From positions 16,680,501 through 16,744,500 of the forward strand of contig NC_135243.1 in NCBI RefSeq assembly GCF_947623445.1: 64,000 nucleotides of DNA, written 5' to 3'. Made by a program: the position numbers and the translations under genes. The notes beneath the pieces were generated by a model that saw only the letters and a list, made by a program, of their open reading frames with translations, searched no databases and was not told the origin of the DNA. The DNA is from Clavelina lepadiformis. Taxonomy: Eukaryota > Chordata > Ascidiacea > Aplousobranchia > Clavelinidae. Positions 45,982-61,603 of this stretch are shown piece by piece. Positions within the stretch are counted from its first letter, which is position 1. Each line of letters opens with the position of its first letter.

Positions 45982-47125
45982 CAAGGGCGGACTGGTAAGC
46001 CAAAAATATCCCGGTGTGCCCTACGTTTCCTATCTTTTATTTCCTTTGTTCTTTTGCACTATTCCAACCAACAGTTTATACACATAAGCTAATCGTTGCA
46101 TATTACGCTTGAGATGTTAATACTTATCTTTTCTCGCAGGACAATTTTTTCGTTAAAACGTTTTTTGCATCATAGTAACTACGTGTAATAAGGTTTCATT
46201 TGTTACCAAGTTACAAAGCACGAAGCCACAAAGCATTAAGTGACTTTATATGACTGTGATTTTGCTGTGGTATATTTTGAGTAGGCTACCGTAGACTGTA
46301 TATTATAGTTATAGTGTTATATGCAATACTTCCAACCATTGGCTATATGGAACCTCTCCAGAACTGAAAAATGAAACGGAATTTTTATGTTTTTTGTCTT
46401 TTTTGTTTAGCGCGTTTTCCCATTTGCGACCCATTTCGTTAATGCCAATAAACTAGAAAAACATATCAATAATCGAGTATTGGGCATTTCAAAATCGTAA
46501 ACCATAAATTGCCAATCTCCTGTACCTATAAATATGAGAGTACATTTCATTTTGAGTTGTTTTCAAACTGTTAAACCATATTAAACATTTTGTAGTATTT
46601 TTGACTTTGTTGCATGCTAAATTAAGTTACTAAATGTCTACAAATTTTGAAGAGAAATTCTACCAATCCTAACCAGAGTAATAGTCTACATCTTGCAAGC
46701 TCAACCCAAAATCATTTAACTGACAAAATTGTATACTTTTTTTTAATCGAGTTTATGAAAGCAATATTTCCGAAAATAGCATGCTTTGAAATAGAATAAC
46801 TGTGGAAGTCAGAAACAAAGTTGATTGGGCGGAATATTGCAAGGTTTTCCAAGCATTTTATAAAACACACATCACAGTTTTAAAATGAAAAAACACAATT
46901 ATGACATCCATATTAATGCATTTCAGCACACAACTCAGCAAAATTGCACAATAAAGCTGCTTTGGGAGTTTCGATGTCAAAAAAGCGTTAGACGTGGAAT
47001 CGCTGCTGTGAAAGAACGCTGTTTATGGTACCAAGCCTTTGCTTAAATACTATAGTTTTTGGGGAACTTTTTAAACATTTTTCAGGTGAAAATTTGCCAG
47101 TCCGCCCACAGTCCAATCCGTCCCT
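45982..47125. mobile_element. hAT-like non-autonomous element
   Basis: The 1.1-kb segment has GGGCGGACTGG near its left end and, at the right, CCAGTCCGCCC followed closely by CCAATCCGTCCCT. ATTTAAAC flanks it on both sides (45974-45981 and 47126-47133), a perfect 8-bp duplication. No transposase frame. Confidence 0.7.
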
Positions 47126-47493
47126 ATTTAAACGTGAAAATAGTTACAGACCTACTCACTCGCACATATTTGACAAGTAATAGTTCACAGACATCTGCAT
47201 ATACTCAGTGAGTGGTATTTTGGGTGTAAATAGGCTACATTTAAACAACACAAACATGTTAATGAAATCTGTGTGCTGTACACATGATTGACACTTTCCG
47301 TGCTATAATATGGCATAAACGAGAAAGTATATCCTTTTCAACCAAATCACCAACGTCACCGAGATTCATGTGTTTGCCTTCCCATTGTTCAGTGGCCGAT
47401 TTTCCAAGCATAGCCACTATATGAGCTTTTAGCTTGAATTTCAAGTAAAAGGAAACAATTGTTGAAACGAAGAAACGGTTGTTAAAAGAAGAG

Positions 47494-50927
<3,434 letters not shown>

Positions 50928-51855
50928 GGAACTGTCTTCCACAAATGACATTTGTCGCTTTCCTGATCTATTTGACAGGTCCCAATATTGTTGGTTTTTG
51001 TGAAACTTTGATAACAGGATGCCAAGAAATCATTTCTAGTTGTGAAGAGAAACCAACGTAGGTGGAAAGTTACACCAGCATATCACCGCCACGGAAGCCT
51101 AATATCAGTGTCAAAATGAAATATTATTTTAATGAATGTCATTTCTCAAATGTGTTGTTTTGCTTCAGTGTAATACCAAATACAAAGATTTCAGTTTTAG
51201 TGAGTTTGAGCTACACATCACTACGTACTGATAGCAGTATGCGCCCCGAAAGCAGATGACAATATCTGTTGCACGCTGTTTTTGCTTTTACTAGGCTATG
51301 CTGTAGTACTTAGACGTACATATGAAATGTATAAGATCAATTGTTAATGCTTCATTTTGTTATACTCTCTGACAAAGAACAAACATAGGCCTATTTATAC
51401 TTCGAAATAGGTCAACGTAGGCTTATAATTGTGGCACCAACTGTACTAAATGAAAATAGGTAAGTACAAATCATTGGTCTGGCATCACAACAGTCCATAT
51501 AGAGCCCATGGTCGAGTTGTAAAAGCGCCCTTAGCTCTAGCAATCGTTAGATGCAGGTTGTATATAAAGATTTTGATAAAAACTCTCTCAATACCACCAT
51601 AAGTTGAAATAATAGAGTTAAGCGTAATAACGAAGGCAAAAAGTAGTTGAAAGCACCTACTCTCGTTGCCCGTGCCGTTGATCCAGGACAATGTGAAACC
51701 TTAACTTTTTAATCTCCAGCAAGGCTCGCAATTAAGTATTAGACCCACCTTTACCTTTAAAGCCATACAAAGATTTATTTTTATTCGCTCCAGATACATA
51801 ATAAAAGTATAGAAAGAAAATATAAAATCCAACGACGCATAATCGCCAAAACGGC
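50928..51855. other. Convergent intergenic region, fusion protease and WDR59
   Basis: No supported gene. It contains the 3' ends of both convergent transcripts and one TAGGCCTA at 51.4 kb. Confidence 0.6.
51774..51779 (-). terminator. WDR59 polyadenylation signal
   Basis: AATAAA on the minus strand, 77 bases after the WDR59 stop. Confidence 0.55.
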
Positions 51856-54800
51856 TTACAATACACATTCGCAATTGCAATTTGTAGGCGATGGGCAAAT
51901 TGTATGATCACGAAACCATTCCTTCATATGGTCCGCATGTCCGCCGTGAAAACACTTTGAACAAAAACTGGCAAGTTTCTGTGCAAGAAAAGCAGAAACA
52001 CATGATATAACTTCAGGCACACAACGATATGCCTTCATTAAGGGTGTTTCTGTGTTCTAGAATCGTACTCACCCAAACTGGCAATTGGCATATCAAGCAG
52101 ATCATGGTACCATGGAACGGTGACGAACAAGTCTTCTCTCGCGCAAGAAAGAACTTTTCTTTCGGGCTCTTGTTGTCACAGGCTTGGCAGTTTACCATGT
52201 ACACTAAAAATATTCCAAAGACAGTGGAATATATAAAACTACATTTACAAAACAAGATAAGTTGATATGAAGTGATAAATGAATTCATATAAAGATTTCA
52301 AGATATATATTGACGGGTTAAAATGCTTGAAATTGAAGTAAATTACTTAAATCTGGTAATGGAGCAGAATCACTTGAATGCTTTCTTATCTCAGATACTT
52401 GAACGTTCATCTTCCACCGACTAAGGATATCGCAGTAAGCATCTTTAAACGCATCGTACCTTTGCTTGCTGTCTGTTTCCAGCATTCTGAAAGGATGAAA
52501 AATAACGCATAGACTATCCTGCCAGACCAGAAAAGGCTAAAAATTGGATAATGTAAGAATTTCTTACTGACGAGCCTTGTTCCAATTTTCCACCTCGGAA
52601 GGGATATTGTTAATAGACGGCGGCTCTTCAAAGAGATATTCATCCGGCGATGACCCAGGAGATGTTGGTAACAAAAATGACCTGGTTGAGAAAGTTTCCG
52701 CTGGAGGTGAAAAAGATAAAACAAGTATACCGTTAGTGTCATGTGTTTCTTACATTTTATAAACCGAGTAGAGTATAATTCGCGAAAGTCAGTTGTAGGT
52801 TTGGAAGGCAATCTGCCATCATCAAGCACTCACAACTAGTTGGCGACTTGGCTATCATATTAAACCACATAGATATGCCCGCGTAGTCGAACTTGGATTC
52901 ACTTGTGCTTTTGTGCATTGAAAGTGAACCGTCAACATTCTGAATACGAAAACAAGATAAAAACACTTGTACATAGTTTGGCTCAACACATGCATTTACC
53001 CGTTTTTTTTTTATCTTTTTTTTATTACATAACGTAAAGCATCTGATGTATACCGTATTTGATGCTACAAAACCTATTAAACGTAAATAAAGTGCAAAAT
53101 GTGTCCCACCTCAAAATTGCCGTAAGAGAATGATCGTTTAACGGGGGAAGACTTCACAACCTGACTTTCTTTTGAAGCTGGGGGGTCGTTGCAAAAGGTG
53201 CAGGCTAACATTGCAAGAGTTTGCACATCCTTCAGCTTGCTATAGTGTTCGATACTGCAAATAAAATCTAATAATTACAAAATTATACCTAAAGCAAAAC
53301 AAGACTAATTTGATACAAAATGCTTACAGTTTCGACAAAAATGGACGACCCATTGGAGTAGCCGAAAATGGTTCTTCAAATTCGTTGCGCAGTTTTAATG
53401 AAGCCTTGCGAGGATTTGGCAGAAGTGAAACACAAGACCATAACTAAATAAATAATTACAGCTAATCATTCACCATAACCACTTAAGCAGGTATGAAATA
53501 TTATGTAGATACCTCAACAAGATCGTTCATGTCTTGCGTCTGTGCCTCAGCTCTATTGTGCAAGCATGCTTCTCTAAACTTGCTGGCTTCTGGTCTATAA
53601 TAAAATAAATCTAAGTTTTAAAACAGTCAACAAAGCAATATATTAACGTATAATATATAATTAACAAAATTGTACTGTTATCATCATATTGCAACATTAA
53701 TAGTTTGTATTGCTTTTAATAAAGAACTTTGCAACAACAAAAATTATGCGGACTTGTACTTTCAACGTCGGACCTTCATGACAGGTTAATATGCTACTAT
53801 GGAGAGCAATTATGGCAGATGTAACATTGTTAGTATCTTACAGCTTACATAGCATACTGACTGGACAACATCTTGCTGATCGGCAATATTCTTGTAAGAT
53901 CAATGATAACAACTTGACCAACATAACGATGCATACGATTCTGCTTCAAGTCATAACTAGATGAAGTCGGAAAACTATCACCAGCTTCTTTCGGGGCAAT
54001 GGTATGATGACGTTTCAATGACTTACGAGACGGTTTCTCAAAGTAACAAGATAGTATGGGGTTTATAAGGTATAAAAATCAACCAAAATCGTGAAAATAC
54101 TTCTACCAGAAGTACAAAATAATCGCTAATTTTAAGTCAAGCAAAAATAACTTCCTGAATTTGAAGATACAAATTATTATATTACTATTTACAAAAAACA
54201 ATAGATACCTTTTCTTTGTAATAAAAAGAACTAACAAGCGGCTCTGACGGCATTGAAGATGGACTTGTTCCATAAATACTATGTTTAGCTGAAAATGGTG
54301 AAGCAACGTGTCTGGTGAATCCCATAGGAAGGCTTGGAGCCGAATTACGATGACTTAAAAGGCTTGAAAATGATCTACACAGATTGAAACCAACACGTGT
54401 ACAAAAGTGTAAAACAAAAAAAATGCAATTGCAAGAGGAATACAAACCGTGGGGTTTTGCCAGAGCTGCTTTGAAAACCTTTTACATGGGTTGGCCGCAT
54501 AAATATTACCAAATAACCAACACTAGAAAATCTGCAATAAAATTATTAACTTTACAAATATCATAATTCAAGAAAATATTATCATAACATCTTTGACTAT
54601 AACCTGGCTCCACTTGTCCTTGGAAATGGGATGCTATGAAGATCACGATACGTTCGAAGCACTACGTGGTCATGCACCAAGGGGTCATTTGTTGGTTGTG
54701 ATTCAGGTTCTCGATCTTTGGAGTCTACATACTGCATGGCAAGATAACAGTAATCTGTTAGGTGCTTATCTGTAAGTTATCTTCTGTAGAATGGTATCAT

Positions 54801-57800
54801 ATTACATAACAAATTAGCATTGTTTTTATATACACATTTTCTCAAGTTTACACTTACAGACATAGCACTGAATTGAGCAGTTAATTGTCGTAGGCAGGGC
54901 TCCAAGCAACTTCTGTTACTTCGCACGTGATGCTGGGCAGTTTCTTGTAATGTCTATCGTTAAAAACAGGACTTCAACACTACAATGGTAGTGAATATAG
55001 ACTTTGCACAATGTACAAAACACCTCATACTGTAATAAGGCCGTCCACTAAACAAGCTTGTTATAGGCAAGTACAGAAAAATAAAATCACACTAAAAAAT
55101 AGAAACTGACTTTGAGCAGCTTTTCTCTTGATTCTTGGCTTACACTATCAGACCATTTCACAAATTGAAAGATGGGCACAGCATTTTGAGGATAGAGCGG
55201 AGGAAAGGAAATGTGAAGTTTCAAATACTGGGTAGCAGAACGCAAAGACAAGATGCATATTCTCCTGGATGTATCAATCTAAAAAACAGGCATCACATAT
55301 GGTAAAACAAAACTTATTCAAGGAAAATCAAAAGCAACCAATAAATTAATTATTATTTGTAATTCATCATATTTTATTGGATAGATACTTGATGCATAAT
55401 TAGGTTAGGTAAAGACACGTTGAGCAACTGGAATTCTTGCTCCAAACGATGCGGAGAAGTTCCAATTGTTGAAGAACGAAGCTTGCTTGGCAAAATAGAG
55501 CTTGGCGATGTGCCAAGGAATTGTCCGTTATTCTGTGATGATAAATCATCAATAAAGGGATCCACAGGATATGAGATTTTCAAGTCATCTGATGTTTGTA
55601 CTGACAAATTAGCATCTGATGAATAAATGAAAAATCAAAATAATGCCGGTAGGTGTGTATTGCAACACAGAATTCATCAAAAATAACAAATGTTTCACCA
55701 ATTACTTAATTAGCTATTAAGATCTTGGGGAATAAACTTACTGGTACCAGTACTGGAAATAGATGAGGGTGGTTTAACTACTTTTATTTGTGAAGAATTT
55801 GTAGTGAAATCTCTTTCAATCGATTTAGTTTCATTGTAAAACTCTGTTTCATTATTTAACTGTGTGGCCTCTTCCAAGGCACCACAGCCCATTAATAATC
55901 CATAGTCTGCTCTCCAAAAACGCAAGGATTGATCTTTACACCAAGTCACAAGACACCAATCCCGATCTATGATGCAAGTTTTGGAAAAATTAATGAACAG
56001 AAAAAAATGCGTTAGGCAACTGGCACAAAACAATATAAGTACATATGATTTACATTATGAAAATTATCTCTGTACAAAGAAAATACACCTTTGTTTTGTC
56101 TAACCCATTGAAAATCTAAAACCACATCCTTATGGTCGTTATACACATGAACAGGTTCCCTTGCATCTGTGATATTCCATAATGCAAGTGGAGTTTCAAT
56201 AAATGTAAGAAAGGCTAAAGATGTCATTCCCATTCCAAATGGCTGAACAAAACACAAAAAGCAAGCCAGTTGATCTACCAGATAACAAAAATTAACAGGC
56301 TTACTATGTTATTTACTAATTGTAATTGTTATTTACTGTGTACTTAGCCCTCCAAACAGGATACTGCATATTGATTTGAAACTTAGAATTGCGTCGTATT
56401 TCTGATGTGTCCCAAAACCTAATTGTTGTATCTTGACTGGCAGATGCAAGCTCACTTTCAGTGTTCCACGACCAGTCAAGGTAGTTAATTTTAGAAACAT
56501 GTGCAGTGATATATTGGGAAGGAGATTTCCCATTCTAAATATTAGAAGAAATTCGGTTAATATAAGAATCTTAGTTCCTAACGTGCATTTTGTAAAAATA
56601 TTCTTAAGATTTACTCAGTGTTACATTTAAAGTATGATTAATTGATTATGAAACTTTTATTCTTGGACTGAAAAAATTTTTTGCACAACTTTTTTTGCAA
56701 TGACTCCTCACCACTTGAGCCTCGTTTACCAAACTGTGCATTTTTAAATGGTAGACGAAACGTAATTTGATTTTCAGATTTTATTCAATCTTGCCCCAAT
56801 GCGACAAGGTTCACTAGAACCACTAAAAAGCAGCAAGCAGCGTTAATGCCTTGCTCGAATACATAATTGGGTAGTGCTGACTGCCGAGTATCAAACCTAG
56901 ATCCCATAATTGTGAGTCTAACACTTTACAACTACACAAACAAGGAAAACCAACCGGTTTAGCATTCAGAGCTACAAAAAAGAAAGATTACAATATATAC
57001 TTCAAAATAACTGTAATGTAATAATAGATCTTTCAACTTAGTTTCTGTTTTTCACTGCAATTTACAATAAACTTATAAAAACTCTTTTTAACACATAAAT
57101 TTACGCAAACTGAATGTCATAAACTTACTCGAATATCCCATATCCTAATATTACCATCATGAGCTGTTGCAAGGCAATTTTGATTAAACTTATTCCATTT
57201 AACTTGGCTTGCACCAGCTGTCAACACAAAAAGAAAATTTTTGTATATCATAGACATAATCATTACATCCATTTGAATGCCATTTAACGTTATTCTAGAA
57301 CCCAATTTATTTACTGCCAAGCCAATAAATTTTTGCTTAAACATATTACTTAAGGCATTATTTTGTTCTTTAAACAGATAAAGTTACTACTAACAGAGAA
57401 AATCTAAAATATTTTACAATAATGAATATTGGTACAGTACCTATGGTTGATGTTGCCAATTTTGGCTTTTTATAATCACGAATATCCCACAAGTATATGT
57501 AGTTATCAAGAGAGCACGTAGCAAATACATCTGGAGCACAACGCGACCAGTCAGCATCACTGACAACACGTGTATGTCCAGAAAATGTAGTGAGTGCAGT
57601 TACATTTGGTTCGTTGTACTGCCACAGGTCAGTACATTGATTGTACTGATATAAAAACAAAACAAGTTAAATGGACCTGTATTTTAATGAATTTGTTCAA
57701 AAATGTTTTATTACTAGATTAGAAAAAAAATTTAGAAGAGCTACATACGGTTGTGATGAAAAACTCTCTGTGTGATGGGTTTGGATTCCAAATGACGTGG

Positions 57801-59977
57801 CTGATATCCCACTTACTGTTTAAATTTACTTTTTTTACGACCTTGTTGGGTTGACAGAAATTTATCAAAGAAAGGTGCCGTTTTGATGCAAGAATAATAA
57901 TCTCTCCATTTGTATCAACTGACATTGAAGTAGCCTAAAAAAAAAGAAGTTGTAAATCAAGGAACAAGTAGAATAAGTTGCTAAAATTAAGTTAAACTCA
58001 GTTTGGTATACAAGCTCACTATATGCAAGCTCAATAACTCAAATTATCTTAATTAGTAATTTCAAACAGCTTGAAGTCACTAATTGATCCCATTCATTGT
58101 GCATTAATATACATGTAAACTGTTCCTGACAACTTGAAGCCTGCTAACTTGGAACTTTGATTAACTCGAAATGTTTGTGTGCTGAATGTGATTTTTTGAT
58201 TGCTACAGGATAACACAATCATATATAGTAGATAGAATTGATAGATTTACGCATTGTTATTCATCGCAAATTTGAATTGCTTAAAACAGACATTTCAAAG
58301 TTTATTTACAACTGTAAAAGTTGCTTGTAGTAAGCGACAGTTGAATCCATTATTTACACTTACTTAAGAAGTGTTGGAGTTTAATACCGATAACTGGCTG
58401 GACACATCACCGGTGACCACATGGAATGGAAAAAATACATTATTATGTCATACGTGAGACATTTACATTTACAGCAACCTCATGTTGCTCTTTCTAGTTT
58501 CTTTTTTTATCTTGGTTTATACCTTGGGTTTTCTTATCTCACTTCTACTTAGCTGTCCCGTGTTGCACTGTTTTGCTCTCGCAGCTGTTATCTCACTATT
58601 ATCTTGCGTAATTCCTAGTTCTCTGTTGACTGTTCTCAAGGTAAGTGGGTGTTACTGTTAGTGTTACTCTCTTTGTCTCCCTTGTTTCGTTTTGCACTCT
58701 CTTTCTGTCTTCTGATATCAGTGCATTGCCTTATCCTTTCAACACACAAATTATCTAATAGTTCACTGAAAATCAAAAACAGGGGGCGAACCTATAACGT
58801 GCCCCCTATAGCTCACAATTGGTTGGAGGGTTCGGCACGCCCCCTCGGAAATCAAGGAATATGGCAACCTTTGTATGCTAGATTAGCTTTACATCCTCAA
58901 ACTTGAAAGTTACAATGAGTGTTTGTCACATAATTACACGGGTCACAGTTTAGGACTTGTATAGTTAGGCCTAGTACTCCTGAAAATGTTGCATGACACA
59001 ATACTGGCATCAATGAAGTATAATGCTACACTCACTAGCATATCAGTAAGTGATATTATTACTATTAAATTATTATTAAGTTGTTAGGTGTGGCATTGAG
59101 CCATGACCCCATGTGCTGTCCTGAGCGATGTTCTGTCAAAAACATTGTCTTAGCCTATTGCTGTGCTCATCCATTTTATTAAGTTAAGCAACACAATATA
59201 GGATTGTTGGGCTCATGAATAAGGTCATTCGATACACAATAAGTTGAAAAAGGTCACATGCCAAGAAATTCAAAAAGGCAGGTAACTGACTTTGATATTA
59301 ACGGCAAGCCATTCTATTGTTGGCAGACAATACTATTTGCGATATTTATATTTTACCTTCACCAAACATAATACGTATTATTAACAATTAGTAGCACTTG
59401 ATTCTTAACCATAAGTGGCATTGCAACTTAATAGCATTAGGTCTATGAGGTAATAAGCAAGGATAGTTTCAGATTTACCAGAGTGACTAATTATTTTCTG
59501 AGGTAGTTAGGTGGCGAGAATAGTCATCAAGTACAGTTGTACGTTATCATATTTAGTCGTGCATCGTCTGTCTTGTTTATTTAGCATGTGCCTAGTGTAA
59601 CAAATCGAGTGAATCATTTTTGTTAACATCTATACTCACAGCGTCTATTCACGAACCAGTGCGGCTCCTTTGATGTTTCGGTACACAATAAAAATGCAAC
59701 CTAAATTGCTAAATACACGTAAAGCAGTTGCTGTTATTTAAAACTGTTATCATTACCAAGTGTAGGTATATAACACATTTCACCCAAGCATGACTAGGCA
59801 AATCCAAGATTCATAAATAACTCAATAAAAAGTATGGAAGGTTAGCACAGTCACTAAATTCAGCATATATATACATTAAAAAAATAAGGAGAAAATAAAA
59901 ACTATCCAAAATTAAATAAACAATACCTGAACATTGGAATGAGGTGCAACTATTACGTCATCATCACAAGCGTGCAT
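51856..59977 (-). CDS. WDR59: WDR59, GATOR2 complex subunit
   Basis: Twenty-two exons give 1,057 aa (human 974): 59977-59927, 57934-57749, 57645-57441, 57217-57129, 56534-56337, 56242-56089, 55966-55742, 55615-55389, 55278-55111, 54953-54858, 54764-54604, 54531-54448, 54374-54209, 54036-53849, 53594-53513, 53443-53328, 53254-53110, 52939-52834, 52700-52568, 52486-52347, 52203-52073 and 51978-51856. GATOR2 activates TORC1 at the lysosome by restraining GATOR1. An N-terminal WD propeller (SGHTRVVSDADW, AGASQVKWNK, DHKDVVLDFQW) is followed by an RWD domain (LEQEFQLLNV, FPPLYPQNAVP, CLEPCLRQL). Conserved blocks IPFPRTSGAR, VSSFYYKEK and DVQTLAMLAC come next. A C-terminal zinc RING has CLICQLPVW, FCSKCFHGGHADHMKEWF and CECVL. 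Exons 11 and 20 use less usual splice sites that are forced by phase and alignment. Intron 1 is about 2 kb; intron 4 holds a SINE piece. Confidence 0.95.
56850..56940 (-). mobile_element. tRNA-like SINE fragment in WDR59 intron 4
   Basis: On the minus strand GTTGTAAAGTGTTAGACTC (A-box-like) is followed by GGTTTGATACTCGGC (B-box-like). No cloverleaf is kept. Confidence 0.45.
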
Positions 59978-60339
59978 GGTGGAATAACGTATGCTTGAAC
60001 AGCATATAATTTACACCTTAAATTTTGAACTGTTTAAGTGCCGCTACTGAAGTCTATGTAATCTTCTCATAATAACCACAAAACTATGTTTCAACAAAGA
60101 GAAAATCTGTCCGAAGGTTAAAACAAAACACTAAGGTCAACATAAGTTGTTTAGAAAACCCAACATAAGATAACCTAGTTTGATTCGGCAGCAACAAGCA
60201 CTACAGCACTCAGTAAACAGAGCCACCTGTTGCAAAGGTCCTTGTCATAAAGGGTCACTTTGGTTTTACAGGTGTGCAGATTTGTGCATGGTATGGTTGT
60301 TTCTGTCAACATAAAAATGAGCTGAATTTTTGAGTTCCT

Positions 60340-60420
60340 GTTTGCACGACTTAAACCTAGTGATGAGTCATCGCTTGAATGCCGACTAAAGAGCTAGCTT
60401 TTGTGCAAGTACCAACTGTC
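60340..60420 (-). mobile_element. SINE body fragment
   Basis: CACGACTTAAAC, TCATCGCTTGAA and GAGCTAGCTTTTGTGCAAGT follow the order seen at 32.9 and 20.3 kb. Confidence 0.45.
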
Positions 60421-60424
60421 TCGA

Positions 60425-60720
60425 CCAGAAAGTATGTCAGTTTTCCATGAGAAATCGTGTATGCAAAATCGTAATATTGGTGTCATGGTGTGCACTGGAA
60501 CATTAAATTTGTGTTTGTTTATTATAAACTGACATTCAAACAACCAGCTTTTCTTTATTTATAATAAATTGGCTCTTATTATCAAAAAAAAAAAATTCTG
60601 TGTGAATGTAGCCTAGATGAATCTTGAGCAAGCAGCGATGCAGGTGCTACACTTTCCACTACGGCCGATTTTTACACATTTTTCAATTGTTTTTTTTTTT
60701 ATATTGAATTGCATTGATTA
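60425..60720 (+). repeat. Three-copy dispersed repeat, copy C
   Basis: AGAAATCGTGTATGC, GGTGTGCACTGGA, GACATTCAAACAACCAG and GATGAATCTTGAGCAAGC, in the same order as copies A and B. It follows a SINE body directly, as if inserted next to it. Confidence 0.6.
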
Positions 60721-61603
60721 AAAGGTGCATGAAATGATGTCGAAATATTACCCGACTAAAAATCCTGCAACGTGAAAACATTGTCTTATCAACAAAAAAG
60801 AAACTCAACGAAGTAGTATAGCTACCGCAGCATCAATCATTGCATTTTTTGTCGAAAACGTGGTGGAAACAAAAAAATTAAGCCAGTTGTTGTTAGCATG
60901 CGCTAATGAACGGAAAATAGTGACAAAGCCGTAAAGGCTTAGGCTATAACTTTCTCGAAAATAATTAAGGTAATGATTACTGGTAACAACTAGCACAGCT
61001 ACTAAACAAAACAAAAAATTGGCGTATCTGCATATAACCGAACACTGTTACAAATACCAGCACGTATCTGCAAGTACAGCGGCAAAAAGGGTACGTATAG
61101 CTCCAGATATCTGTTCACACATAAAGGGATAGAGAAAATCCAACTTACGCTCTAAATAAGCACGGACCCTGGGAATTTCCCGATTTATTACATCGGGGAA
61201 TTCCCAACTTTAGTTACTAAAAATGACGATTTATTATTATGAAATACTGTACCATAGCTAATACTGTCACACCAACGATATAAAGAACATGATAGGAAAC
61301 TGCTAGGGGAAGTACCGTTTTTATTTCGCCCTCGTTACGCTTCAGTGCTGTCACATCCGTTTGTCACGTTTGACTTTGGTTGGACCTTGGACTTAGTGTA
61401 GCCTTACTGGCCTCACGAAGAAATAACTATTATTAGGGGAAGGTGACGTTTGTAAGCGTACATATCAGTATAGCCCATAGCCTATAGGCCTAGCTGAATT
61501 TTGTTAACTTAGAAGTTTACTATGGTGCGAAATTTATAAAACTCGGTGAAACTAGGCCTAAATATCTACAGGTATGCTTTCAGATTGAGACTGCAATATT
61601 AAA

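Larger units (their letters stand above)
42353..47493. other. Intergenic region with a long direct repeat and a hAT-like element
   Basis: No supported host gene in 5.1 kb. The listed repeats cover about a third. A minus-strand stretch around 43.8-44.0 kb and one at 45.55-45.79 kb are open for 40-80 codons but have no recognised motif. Confidence 0.6.
59978..61603. other. Intergenic region between WDR59 and the THAP gene
   Basis: Promoter regions of two divergent genes, with a SINE body piece and copy C of the dispersed repeat. No other gene supported. TAGGCCTA occurs twice close to the THAP start (61.48 and 61.55 kb). Confidence 0.6.

Noticed and set aside
52407-52829. 140-codon minus-strand open stretch
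   Set aside because: It reads through an intron and two WDR59 exons in the wrong frames; the WDR59 exons explain the conservation.
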